Shown one piece after another: positions 1 to 11,760 of a stretch of DNA of 64,000 nucleotides (position 1 is the first letter of the stretch; each line of letters starts with the position of its first letter). A program made the translations under genes and the position numbers. The notes below the pieces were generated by a model. It made no database searches. It was not told the DNA's origin and saw nothing but the letters and a program-made list of their open reading frames with translations. Source of the DNA: Labia minor (taxonomy: Eukaryota > Arthropoda > Insecta > Dermaptera > Spongiphoridae). The DNA is taken from the NCBI GenBank assembly GCA_963082975.1, contig OY720346.1, forward strand, positions 40,327,787 to 40,391,786, written 5' to 3'.

Positions 1-717
1 TTCATGGACCCATGTAAACGTGTATACATATGTAACTTACTCTCACTTGTGCATAGCCTTTTTGAGCCTTAATCATCGCTCTAAAGGTATATATTCAAAG
101 GGAATGTGAAAAACGGCCTCTTTATTAGTCACGGGAAAAGGAAAGGAGGCCACCTCAGGATTCTCTTTAAAGAGGCTTTGAGGTTTGCCACAAATGAATG
201 AAAATATTACGGAAACTGAAACGAAGAAGAGAAAATTATGATTCAAAAATATCATAAAACTTTTTTATATGTAGATATAAATATTTCTCAAAGCTAATGT
301 TAAATAGTTTACTCATTCATAGTAAAAAGTTGTTCAATTAAAGAAATAATAATAATAATAAATAAACATATTTTACTTCTCATAGAGATAATTATTTTTT
401 TTTTTATTAAAAGAAATTACTTTATGGTCAAGAATTGTGGTTTAATGAGTTTTATTCCAACAAACTTAAGACAATAATCTATACTTATACAAATATAAAA
501 GAGAATATCTTTTTGTCTGTATATATTTTCATTTCTACATATATAGTATCCAAACACTACCGAATCGAAATGAAGATAACAAATGGTTTCGAAATTTTTC
601 CTATAATAAATTCCATATAAAAAAATGTAAATTATGCAACACTATGACTATAGGTATTTCTTTAAAAAACATTTTTTATTAAATTATCAGATATTCATTT
701 CTCTTCTATCTAATCTA
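1..717. other. AT-rich non-coding stretch
   Basis: Mostly A/T homopolymer-like sequence. A slightly less AT-rich patch at about 90-235 has a minus-strand reading frame of about 60 codons starting with hydrophobic residues. There is no convincing splice site or domain, so I do not call it a gene. Confidence 0.5.
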
Positions 718-1110
718 ATCTTATTATGCTAGCTAAAATTGTATGTATGTATGTATATATATTTGTAAATAGGTTTTCAGAAACCGCTCTATCGATTTTT
801 TTGAAATTCACACCATAGGTAGTATTTATATAGAAAAATCGAGTTTTATTAATCACATCTCTGGGAAAAATCATCTTCATTAGTTTTTCCTTAATTCAAA
901 CGTCACCCAGCCCTTCATGACTTCACATGTAGGGAGAGAACATTTGGAATAAAAGTTGTCGTCTATCTGAGAAATTCTCCCTCCCTGAGAAATTCCCACT
1001 AAAAATGTTTATAATATTTTAATTTATTAAATCAAACTATTATTTTTTATTTCAATATTTTTAATGTTAATACAATAATTTTTAGTACCGGGACCCCGAG
1101 CCTCGGCTCG
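718..1110 (+). mobile_element. H4-family interspersed element, forward copy
   Basis: It begins TCTTATTATGCTAGC, followed by a GTAT microsatellite, a block reading GAAACCGCTCTATCGA and a CATCTTCATTAGTTTTT block. The same blocks recur in copies at 1165-1703, 45.8-46.1, 54.1-54.4 and 55.2-55.5 kb. Near its end is a strong hairpin, CCGAGCC-TC-GGCTCGG, at about 1095-1110. There is no coding capacity. The TC start and 3' hairpin suggest a Helitron-like non-autonomous element, but the other end is not defined precisely. Confidence 0.55.
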
Positions 1111-1164
1111 GTACTTAAGTTAAAAAAAATAATTCATTATTATTGGGTTTGGCTGATAATATTA

Positions 1165-1703
1165 ATACTTGGGACACCGAGGTGAAATACAATTCTTTAA
1201 TTATTTATTACAATTATTAAATGTTGCATCAATGCATCAATCTGAATAAAATGAATGGAACTTGGTGTCCTCAATATTACATAAATATGTATTATTAGGT
1301 ATGTTTCTAAGTGAATGAATATTTTTTTTTATTGGAAGAATGATAAATATATATCGTAATTTATAATTATAAAATATTATTAAAATATATATTTTTAATT
1401 TTATTTCGAAATTAAATTAAAAATTTTAAAATATTTTAAATATAAAAAAATATTAATACAATAACCTTTAAAAAAAGGCGGGAGTCAAATTTCAATATGG
1501 ATGCCATTTTTGACGTCTCCATATATAATTTTAAATTAAGAAATAAATAATTAAGATGTATTTTTCCTGAGATGTGATCAATAAAAATCAATTTTTCTTT
1601 ATAAATACTATATCTAGTGTGAATTTGAAAAAAATCGTTAGAGCGGTTTTTGAAAACCCATGGCTATATATATATACAATTTTAGCTAGCATAATAAGAT
1701 AAG
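1165..1703 (-). mobile_element. H4-family element, inverted copy
   Basis: Read on the minus strand from 1703 it starts CTTATCTTATTATGCTAGC and repeats the blocks of the neighbouring forward copy in opposite orientation, so 718-1703 forms a large imperfect inverted repeat. Its distal part (1190-1275) matches 45355-45425, showing that the repeat unit is longer than the shared core. No ORF is visible. Confidence 0.55.
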
Positions 1704-2690
1704 ATTTTATAATCTATAAAATAATGTAATTATTTAAAAAATGGCGGTCTTCCATTTCAATTTTTTTTTACATTCTCTACTGATGGACTGTGAATCCCAT
1801 CTCATCTCATAACTGAAAATAGTGTCGAATAGAAATAGTCGATATTACTTGGATTAATTTTTAAGATAACTAAAAATTTAATTTTATCAAATAAATATCT
1901 AATTTTTTTCAGGTAATTTTATATATTTTTTAATATTATTGTTATAGTGGTAATTTTTTTAAGTAATTTCTTTTTATTTTAATTTTTATAATTAAGCTAA
2001 ATATCATTTAATATTTTTAAATTTAGCATCTAAAAGCACCTGTAATTGAAACCCTTAAAATTAGGTAATTTATGCATTCGATTAATAATATTTAATATTG
2101 ATGTAAATACTGAAAAACAAAAATAATAAATAAAAATTAGTGATTTGCTTCTTTAAGCATTCTATGAACGAAATATTAAATATCCATTTGTGGGATTCTA
2201 TAAAAAGTATTTGTTTACCCAGACGGTGACTCAAAACTTTTCAATAGAGAAGGAATTACTTTCATATACCGCGTATTTAGAAATGATTAGACAGATATAA
2301 GTCTTATTATCCGATATTAAATGTTTAAGTGTCAACTACTGGTACACTGTCAACTACTGATACATTTACCCTATTTGGCTTAGATTCCAATGTATAGTTG
2401 AGATTTAATGTAAAAAATGTAAATCAAAGGGAGAGGGGATAAAGTCTGAAAAAACGATTATTAAAGTAAGTTAATTCAAACCAATTTTTTATGTATTTAT
2501 TAAATTATTTATTTATTTTATATTACTTGCTTTCCCCCCCCCCCTTTGATTATGCCATCCCATATACCAATACAAACTGCTTATTTGTTTTTTAATTTTA
2601 AATTTAACTCAACTAATGAGACTTTTTTCTACACTTCTTTATTCAAAAAATGAAATTAAAAGAAGAAAAAATAATATTTATATTTTTATA
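1704..2690. other. AT-rich non-coding stretch
   Basis: No gene or clear repeat family is seen. It contains a C11 homopolymer at 2534-2544, unusual in this composition, between AT-rich blocks. Confidence 0.5.
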
Positions 2691-2699
2691 AAATTGTGT

Positions 2700-2945
2700 G
2701 TGTTCTGATATAAATTGATGTTTGGAAGGAGAGATCGAAATTTGGCATTTTGCCTCAATTTCCAGTAACCCTTTTCCATTTCTCTACCGGCTAATGACAC
2801 AACTTTTACCCTTACCTTACTCTTCACTTGGCTTGTAAGCGGCTTTCCACTTGTGGGGTTATTATCCTTGTATACCTAAGAGGAGGTGGAGTTGGGTACA
2901 TATCGCTCATTTGATCTTGATTGTCCACAAAGCAAACCTCAAAAC
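2700..2945 (-). other. Low-AT island with a possible minus-strand exon end
   Basis: This patch is clearly less AT-rich than its surroundings. On the minus strand a frame open from about 2944 to 2876 encodes ...NQDQMSDMYPTPPPL and runs into a donor-like CTTAG|GTATAC, with the last exon base at 2876. The acceptor is not certain. It could be a coding exon of a minus-strand gene or a conserved non-coding element. No domain is recognised. Confidence 0.25.
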
Positions 2946-3041
2946 ATCCTCATCATAAAATATATTAAAGCTATTTATTTGAAATTTAAAAATAAAATTC
3001 AAAGTATTAAATCTTTAACTTTTAAACTATTTATTAAATGT

Positions 3042-3044
<3 letters not shown>

Positions 3045-3077
<33 letters not shown>
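3045..3077. repeat. (AT)n microsatellite
   Basis: Uninterrupted AT dinucleotide run of roughly 16 units. Confidence 0.9.
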
Positions 3078-3080
<3 letters not shown>

Positions 3081-3459
3081 GTATTTTCGTTTATGCTTCC
3101 GTGGAAGTTTTTATTATGAGAAATTATTTCCTGATTATTTTATCTATAAAATATGTTTTCGTGAGATTTGAGACTCGACGGCGTAATTTTAAATAGAATT
3201 TCAATTTATTAAATAAATCTTTGAAAGAAAAGTTCATAAATTTTGTGTAAAGCAATTTAAAAAATTTTCTCTAGCTTATTTTATAAACAATAGTATTAAG
3301 GAACATATGTATTTATTAAATATAACTAATTAATTTAATATTAACCAATGAAATAATTAATTTTATAGTTAGAGCTCCAACATCCTCACGTCCCTCTTGA
3401 CATTGTGATTCTAGCCACGATTCTGTTATGAATATAATATAAAATTTCTATATAATTAT

Positions 3460-4045
3460 TTGGTCTGGCAAAAAGTTGACGACTTTTTTTAGTAAAATTC
3501 AACGAGTTTTTTAACATAAAAAAGAATTATGCCCCATTATTAGTGAAAATGTTTCAGCACTTTACGTGCAGAATCATCATATTATCGGTAAAGAATTTCT
3601 GCAGTTTCCGCTTGAAAAACTGAATGAGATCCATTTTCAGGCTTCATTTAAATCCAGTTTAATTCCATTAAGAGAGTTCCGAAGAGATTGGAAAAAGTGA
3701 TAGTTAGAGGTTGCTATGTCTGAACTATATGGAGGGTGCATTAAAACTTCCCTACCAAACTCTTACAACTTTTGAAATTATAGATTATGTGAATAGAAAT
3801 ATGTGGCCAGGTTGGAAATTTCTCACCTGGTGAAAAATTCCTCTCTAGTCCCACCACTTAGCATAACCTTTGTTGATGTTTTGCGAACTGTTGAGTCGGC
3901 TTGATCCCGACCTTTGTCTCTTTCGATTGTTGTACTTGACCCACTTTTATCACCCGTTATGATACAGAAAAGATTCGATTAAATTCGGTCTAAGCAACCC
4001 ATCGCAGGTATTTACTCAATCTAAAATGTTTTTATGTCCAATCAT
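3460..4045 (-). mobile_element. Decayed mariner (irritans-like) transposon remnant
   Basis: The minus strand encodes recognisable but broken pieces of a mariner transposase. ITGD, with the first catalytic Asp, lies near 3950-3960; KWVKYNNRKR follows after a frame change. MHPPYSSDIATSNYHFF, the region of the third catalytic Asp, lies at about 3695-3745. Stops and frame changes separate the pieces and the HQDNARPH block is missing, so the copy is inactive. The lower end (TCTGGCAAAAAG, near 3474) resembles a mariner terminal repeat. The paired upper end was not found. Confidence 0.75.
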
Positions 4046-4240
4046 GGGGAACCCAAACATTTAGTTTGTTTTGTAACTTCCTTTTTTCCAGACCCATTAC
4101 TTTAATCATTACTTTATGCTAAAAATGACTATTCTATTTTAGTATTAAATTTCATATATGTATGATCAAGTTTGCTAAATTTTTTTGAAAATTAAATTTA
4201 AATTTAAATAATCATAATAATAATCATAAATAAAATATAA

Positions 4241-4447
4241 TATTTCTACATTGCTATCCTCAAACAGATTACGTTACATGAGGTAAAACAGAAACAGTCG
4301 CAAATTAGTATTAGGGTAACGGCTACAGTCGTAGGCCCTATTAAGCAACTCCTAGCAGCCTTTAATGCATATCTGGGCAAATTGCGGAACAATCTGGGTG
4401 AAATTAGGTTTGCAGAACATAGATACTATAAGCATTTTGAAGAATAA
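4241..4447 (+). CDS. Unrecognised open frame or possible terminal exon
   Basis: A stop-free frame of 68 codons ends at TAA 4445-4447 and has no internal Met, so it is not an ATG-started gene. It includes the stretch VGPIKQLLAAFNAYLGKL, a plausible amphipathic helix, and ends KHFEE. A pyrimidine-containing tract followed by AAACAG at 4262-4267 could be a splice acceptor, making 4268-4447 a terminal exon of 59 codons plus stop. Base composition is noticeably less AT-rich than on either side. The family is not recognised. The alternative is a fragment of a retroelement or viral ORF. A chance open frame cannot be excluded. Confidence 0.28.
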   Translation, partial: YFYIAILKQITLHEVKQKQSQISIRVTATVVGPIKQLLAAFNAYLGKLRNNLGEIRFAEHRYYKHFEE

Positions 4448-5437
4448 AAAAATCCTAAAGATGTAAATATTATCTAATTTTCTTAATTATTAATAAAAAT
4501 ATATATATATTTACCTTTTTTTACCGAGCTGCATCTTCACCTTCATTCATTTCTATATATCCTTTTATTAATAAATGAAAACGAGTAATTTCTTTTCATA
4601 AACATTGGAATATAATAGAATAATTTTCTAATTTCAGTTTTTTTTTCTTTTTTGTAGAAAATAATGAAAGTATGTAAAGATAATTAATTATAAAAATTTT
4701 ACAAAAAAATTAAAAATTAATTATTAAAAAAATGAGAAATAAACATAAATGTATTAATCAATAATAGCTAATGAATATATTTTCAAAGATTAATTATCAA
4801 AAATAAACAATTTTTTTTTTAATATATTCACAATTATAACTAATATTATTTGTCTCTAAACCATGAGTCTGATTTCAATTGTCAACTGTGAATATTTGCC
4901 CGTTAGCTAATCCATTTACTTATATTTAATTTGAATTTCCTAGTATTTTAATTTGGAATCTAGTTCATGCCCAACTATTTGGCTGTATTATCATGAGTTA
5001 AAATCACTAGTATTTTTTTTATTGACTCATTGGAAAATATTATATTAATGTTGATTCATTCAATTTAATTAGCCAATGGATTGTCCATTTTCATCTTTTC
5101 CTTATCGTTAGCTAAACTAAACCAATAAATAGAAAATAAATTGTTCATCTTTAAAAACATTTAAAATTTTCAAAGATTATTGGAAAGGAATAAATATTGA
5201 AATATATATTGACTAAGGCTAAAAAAATATTGAGAATAGGATGAAAGTATTATAAATTATAAATAAATAAAATAAAAATTTGTATAACATCGCACGATTT
5301 TATTAGTTTTTGACTTGTTGCTAGTTTAACAATCATCTTTTGTTTTTTGTTTTTTTTTTGTTTTTTGTAATATATCATTTTTATTATCTTTCGAGATTTG
5401 TCTCTTGAGAATCAAACCTCTACTTGATATTTTCTTC

Positions 5438-5470
<33 letters not shown>

Positions 5471-5515
5471 ATATATATTGGTTCATATATACATCATTTT
5501 TTTATATAATTTATT

Positions 5516-5551
<36 letters not shown>

Positions 5552-6950
5552 TTGTTAGGTTTATCTTGAAGCCACATGAATGGACAGAAGAGAGAAAAAT
5601 TAAATGAGGATAGTTTATGATAAATTTTGAAAGAGAGAGAAAGATAATTTTAGGAAGTGAAGTGTAAAGTTCACTGCTATCCCTTTTTTGATTGACTAAA
5701 TGTGCCCCACTCTTAAATTGTTCCAAGTTTGTATGTTTTATATTAAAAATAGGGTATTCTAATATAATATATCCTCATCTCTCTTTGATAAAATTATCAT
5801 CTGTAATATAATATATATATATATATATATATTTTTTTTTTTGTATACAAATTTTTTTTAATTAATTTTTTATTTATTAATTGAAGGATTTTTTTTACAA
5901 ACGTTTGTTGTAGAGTGAAAAAAATTATTAATATTCCATGACAAACTGTCTTATTGGAAAATTTATTAAATAATGAAATATAATGAATTTATTAATTTAT
6001 GAAATAATAAATATATTTCGAAATGAAATATATTAATATATAGATATATATATTTATATATTTGTAATTCGTATAATAAAAAAAAATTTTATTTATATAT
6101 TAATGATTCAATTAAAAAAAATAAATATGAGAAATTTTTTTTTTATTTGTATTTTTATATAAATTTAGACATGAATCAGGGCCGGGGACTTTATTTCTAA
6201 TTCTTTTCAATTTTGAGAAAATAATAAAATTTTATATATATATATCATATACCTGCCTATTTACCAACGATATAATTTACATTTGTTTTTATATTTTTTA
6301 AAGCAAATATTCTTCAAATACACACATTTTCTCATTTGAACCGTGTCAAACAACAAGATTAAATCAAATTTGTCATAAATTGAAAAAAATTGATTTCCAA
6401 GAATTTGCACCTTTTTGTCACTAATCATAAAATCATAAATTGCCTTTAATTACTCAAAGAGAGTGGAACATTAAACCTTTGATTATATACTAATGAATTT
6501 TTACCTCAAAAAACATTAATTTAAAGTTGAACTTTGTATTTGCCACGATTCAATTTTCTTAAAGAATAATCTGGTATTCTATTTAAGTGCTAAAGTATAT
6601 ATATATATATTTATATACACATGTTATACTTCTTTTTTTTACATTTTTAAGTATTAAATATGCCTTTTGTACAAGATTGTAAATTAAAAGAAATAATGCA
6701 ACTTGTTTTTCCACAAGTACCTTAGAAATTATAAAATTTATATTAAATTAGAAATGAAGGGTTTCAATCAAACCCAGTACATAGATATAAGTTAATTACA
6801 TAAAAATAAAAAAACATTAGAACAACTAAATATAAAATATATGGTAAATTATAATCAAAATTAATTAATTAAATTTCTACTATTTATGTAATAGTTGTAC
6901 AATCAGATTTTTCTTTAAAAATTGATAATTTATTACAAATTAATTAATCA
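4448..6950. other. AT-rich non-coding stretch with AT microsatellites
   Basis: No coding signal. It contains several (AT)n/(TA)n tracts at about 5440-5480, 5518-5548 and 5811-5832. Short minus-strand frames here translate to low-complexity residues and are dismissed. Confidence 0.55.
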
Positions 6951-6956
6951 ATTAAA

Positions 6957-7045
6957 ATTATTAATTTAAAAAATTAATTAATTTATTAAAATTATTAATT
7001 TAAAAAATTAATTAATTTATTAAAATTATTAATTTTAAAAATTAA
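6957..7045. repeat. 34-bp AT tandem repeat, about 2.5 copies
   Basis: The unit starts ATTATTAATTTAAAAAATTA and recurs exactly every 34 bp, with the third copy degenerate. Pure A/T composition. Confidence 0.7.
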
Positions 7046-8240
7046 TTTAAAAAATCCATTCATACTAATCCAGTTCAATTGTTCACACTAAACATAATTG
7101 TTTGTTCGTTTGTTTAATAATTTAAATAAAATAATATAATTTGTGTGAAGATTTAAAATTTAATGAATCCTGAATTTTAGGTATCACCGGCCCTGAATTT
7201 GTCTCTCTCGACTTCCATTTCTAGTTTCTTAGGATTATTAATGTCCATTTTATTTATTTATTTTTTTTAAATTTATTTATCATCTTTTTTTAATTAGTCT
7301 TTGTATGTTTATAATAATTATAATATAGTCTTTTTTACAGTATATCGTTTTACTCATTATATCATTTTTTTTTTAGTTTAATTGTTTTTTAAGCTCATTT
7401 CGTTTCATTTTAATTAATAGTTTATATATATATATATGTATATATATTTTCTTTCAGTTTTATTTATTGAGTAGGAACAAAATAAAATACTGGTTATAAA
7501 GGTTGGACTGAGAATGATAAAAGATACTTCCTGTTTCCGAATTATTGACGAGAGACAGCGAAAATGAATAATATACAGGGAGGAGAAAAAAATGGAAAAA
7601 AGCCAAATTGAGTGTTTTTTTTATTCGTTTGTCCTGCTCCATTGCTCACCAAATGCACTTCATTTCCTTCTAGAAGCTTTAGTTTTTGACGTCATTTCCG
7701 AATCTACTCCAATTTTCTTTATTTATTTACAAATTTCTCTTTCTTTTTAATTTTTTTTTTTTATATTTTATTTTAAACCTCTTAGAATCTATTTATTATA
7801 AAACCAACTAGGAGCAATTTTTCAGACAAAACGTGAATAATTACTTAATCAAAGAATAAAATTAGTACTTAATAACTTTTTATTTATTAAATACTCTTTT
7901 TTAAAAAAAAAATTATAATATTTGAACAAAAATGTGTGACATAAAATATCAAAATAACAGTAAATATGAATAATTAATATATTGTATTATATTCTTTTTG
8001 AGCGAATTGGCACTATTATAATATATATATATATTTAGAGTGAGTGTATCTCGTTTCCATTTTCATTTATTTATTTATTTATATTTATTTTATTCAAGTT
8101 CTTTCATTTATATCACATTCATACTTAAACAGTTTCATTTACAAGTAATTCCCTTTCACACCGAATCGTTACGTAGTCTTTTCTTATTTTGTTTTTATTT
8201 TATTTATTTTTTTAATTTTATATTATTTATACATCTTTTT
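7046..8240. other. AT-rich non-coding stretch
   Basis: No gene or repeat family is visible apart from a short (TA)n near 7425-7445 and poly-T tracts. Confidence 0.5.
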
Positions 8241-8245
8241 AAAGC

Positions 8246-8458
8246 GGGTTTCATTCATACATTCATTCATTATTCAAACGCACATCAGCACTGACCGAAC
8301 AGAACACTGACAGGAGACGAAAATGTACCGGGAAGTTGACGGTGATCCCATCCTTATCTTGCGGCGTCTCGAAATGGAAAAGAAGTGATAAGGACGAATG
8401 GGGCAATGATGAGAAATCTACTTGGATACGAGGTCACACTGGGAGTTGCAGCTCCTAG
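8246..8458 (+). CDS. Possible short plus-strand ORF in a low-AT island
   Basis: A frame of 70 codons without stops runs to TAG at 8456-8458. It follows an in-frame TAA at 8240-8242 and has no Met. The part after 8285 is markedly GC-richer and encodes a basic/polar stretch (DRRRKCTGKLTV, later KWKRSDKDEWGND). A shorter ATG frame, MYREVDGDPILILRR, overlaps at 8323. No family is recognised. It may be a conserved non-coding or regulatory island rather than protein. Confidence 0.2.
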   Translation, partial: GFHSYIHSLFKRTSALTEQNTDRRRKCTGKLTVIPSLSCGVSKWKRSDKDEWGNDEKSTWIRGHTGSCSS

Positions 8459-8504
8459 AACAAAAAAATAACAAAAAATTAATTAATTTATTCCTGACAC
8501 TTCT

Positions 8505-8612
8505 TCTTCTTTCTTTTAGGTTTTCACCTGTTCTTCCATGATAGAGCCCAGTCATTGATCTTTCCACCTTTTCTTTGGTCGTCCCCCCTGCTACGTATTC
8601 CTCCTTCTGGCC
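8505..8612 (-). mobile_element. Non-LTR retrotransposon C-terminal fragment
   Basis: On the minus strand the sequence reads GRPKKRWKDQ followed by a stop. This is the arginine-rich block found near the C-terminus of many arthropod non-LTR reverse transcriptases. Only about 30 codons survive. Confidence 0.5.
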
Positions 8613-11390
8613 GATTTTCTTATATTCCTGACACTCATTTTTTATTATTTAAATCATTTTTTATTTATATTACCAATTCGAAATTTAAAATTATATTTAT
8701 TTTTTATTTTTATAAAATTATATTAATGTAAACATAATATCAAATTATTATATTAGAGTTAATAAATAACTGGAATTTGATTTATATAAATAGAATGGTT
8801 TAATATTGAAAATTAAAATTATATACCTAAAGTCTTAAAATTGGTTTAGTATGAATTTATTTTTATAACTTTCTTCAACTTGTGCTTTTATTAACCAAAT
8901 CTGTGTTTACCCAAGAAAATGACACGAAAGATCTAATTTTAATAGAAAACTTGTCCTGTTGAAAATTTTTTTTGATACTATATACAATATAATTATAATC
9001 TAATAATCATGGATATATTATATTTTTCAATTTTTTAGACACCTTTAATTGACATTTGATTTGAAAAAAAAAATACTTTCAATTATTTTCCATTACATGC
9101 TAAAATAATAATAATAATAATATTACAGAAAAAGAACTTTAAATTGAAAAAAATTAGAAAAATGTTTTTAATATTCACAAAATAGATTTTATCAAAAATT
9201 AAAAATTAACTTATGTGAAAATTGTAAAAACTATATTATTTCTATTATAAATGAAATAATTTTAATATTGTTAAAAAAATAAAAATAATTCTTATCCTTT
9301 ACTCCCTTTCCTCCCCATCCACCATAAAAATATGTTTTCTACTCCTGCTAAATTATATCTTATTTATATGCATAAACTTGCGACATATTTATAAAGAAAA
9401 TAATCTGATGAACGAACGAGGTGGACCATTTTATTAATAAATTCATTATCAATTTTACTTTTTTAATGATGATTTTACAATGAATTTTGAACCTATATAA
9501 CCTATTTAAATATTTTTTAATAAGAAAAGTACTAAACAAAATTGTAAATTTTGATAGATAGTTACAATTTGAAGTAAGTTTTATTAATACAAAAAAAAAA
9601 AAAAAATGATTTCCATGTTTATAGATATAAGTGTGCATATATAATAATTTATTAATGAAATTAATTATATTTTTATATATTTTATTACTATTTTATTATC
9701 AGAACAAATCATAACAAAAATAAAAAAAATGAATTATTAATTCCAATAAATATATATTCTATAGGTAATTGAGATTAGTATTCTATTAAAATCCAAATTA
9801 CTCACAAAATAAGATAAAATGAAAATAAAAAACTTTGCTGGGGTGCGTTTTTTTTCCATAAATTTATATTTTATCATAAATCACTGTCAAATAAATAATT
9901 ATTGTATATTGAACAATTTTTATACAACACCAGCCATTATATTTTATGATAAATATATATAATAAAATTTTATCGAGTCAACAAAAAACAACTCTATGTA
10001 GAGAACACTACCCAGTTTTTTGAAACTTTAGTTATAAAGCTAACATATCTTTAAATATCGATAAACCATCATAGTTGTGTAGTAAATATGAGCTACAATT
10101 ATCATTAAAATATATTTAATTTACTTATTTAAGTAGAGGTTAACATGGTGTATAAAAATAGTTTTTTTTATTATAAAAATTGGTTGTTTAATGAAACAAT
10201 CTCATATAAATTATAAATTAAACGTTTTTTTATAAATTTTTAAATTCGATTTTTTGAGTTTATAAAAGATCACTCTTTGTTTAGTAAATTAAACTTAACA
10301 ATTTAAATGAATGAATATTATTTCATTAACATAAATCTTAAATGAAGTTAGAATGAAATTTTTTTGATACATTTTAACGAATAACGAATAACTTTAAATA
10401 ATATTTGAAATATTTTTAAATTCTAAAATATTTTATAGGTATAATTCGTTTTGATCAAATTTTAATTAATGAAATAGTGATACAATATTCATCACCCTAT
10501 TTTTATGTGCTATAACTAATTATATTTAATATTAATTATTTTGTTGAAAAATGGAAGGATATTTTAGGATATATATCTATCATGATTGTTATCTAACTTA
10601 CGGATAACATAGACGTAAACTGATAAATTGAATAAAATATGGATAAATTTATTCCTACTTTATCGTTGCGATATCCATCAATATTCCTCAGATTAGATAA
10701 AAAAAAATTTCAGAAATGACTATGATTTAATTATTATACATTTACATATATAAATCATGAAAATATATTATAATTCTTAAATTGAAAATAGAATAATCAA
10801 TACTATACAAATAAAGTATAAACTTAACGTCCCTCCTCCTTTTCCCACAATGAATAATCATTGAATTTAAAGAATAAATTAATAAAGGGTCCACCAGAAA
10901 AATAGAAGATATTAAAAACTAAATATCTCCAAAGTTTAAATTATTCTGATATTTTTAAGTACATTGACAAGTTTACAAGTTTAAAATCTTATAAATTTTC
11001 CACCTAATTATAATGATGGTAAACTCTAAAACTATATAGTTGTTTTCATTACAATATCTATTGTAATAACCAAAAGGAAAAATAATAAATCTCTGAATTC
11101 CGGAGAAAAAAAGAACCAATTTTATTTTAACATCTCCCCCTCTCCACTTCGCGGACTTATTTGTACTCTAAACCAAACGATGTAAAATAAGTGGTGTTTA
11201 TTATAAAATGACAGTGAGTAATTTTGGAAAAAAGTGAAAGAGAGCTTACATTTTGAATTACAAAATATTGTCATGTAAAATATGATCAAGTGACTGAAAA
11301 CTTGATTTATCGAGAGGTTTTTTTGACTTTAAGAGGATTGCGATATCAAGCTTCTACTGTATATAAATAATAAAGGGAAGGAGAGGAAGA
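8613..11390. other. AT-rich non-coding stretch
   Basis: Long A/T-dominated sequence with (TAA)n-like tracts (9107-9121) and poly-A. No ORF with credible composition, no recognisable transposon ends. Confidence 0.5.
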
Positions 11391-11436
11391 AATATCCTGT
11401 TGTATTGTAATATATACATATACAAAACTCATCATC

Positions 11437-11760
11437 TCAATGAGGTTCACTTGATTTGATTTCGATTCCGTTTTTAACATTGGCTCCAACTCTCTGACCT
11501 CTCTCAGGCTCTCTTTTAATGCTTTCCATCACAATAGTGCATCTGAAATTATTTCCAACCCTCGATCCTGCGGTGACAATACCAGCCATCATTTCTATCT
11601 TTCCATTTCTATAACTGCCTGTTCTGCTTCCACTCAATTCCAATTCGGCTTTACAAAACCTTCTTTTTTTTTCTCTACTCCCCCATCTACTTGAATACAT
11701 CTGAGGGATGTAGTTCACACCAAATATCCCCTTCTTCTCACTGTCCACATCCATCATCAC
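11437..11760 (-). CDS. Unrecognised 107-aa ORF in a low-AT island
   Basis: An ATG-to-stop frame of 107 codons starts with three methionines (MMMDVDSEKKG) and ends SSEPH. The protein is hydrophilic and rich in Lys, Arg, Glu and Ser, with no signal peptide, membrane segment or known motif. The region is clearly less AT-rich than its flanks, so such a frame is less unlikely by chance than elsewhere. An internal acceptor-like AATTTCAG near 11550 means it could also be part of a spliced exon. No homolog is recognised. Confidence 0.2.
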   Translation of the reverse strand: MMMDVDSEKKGIFGVNYIPQMYSSRWGSREKKRRFCKAELELSGSRTGSYRNGKIEMMAGIVTAGSRVGNNFRCTIVMESIKREPERGQRVGANVKNGIEIKSSEPH

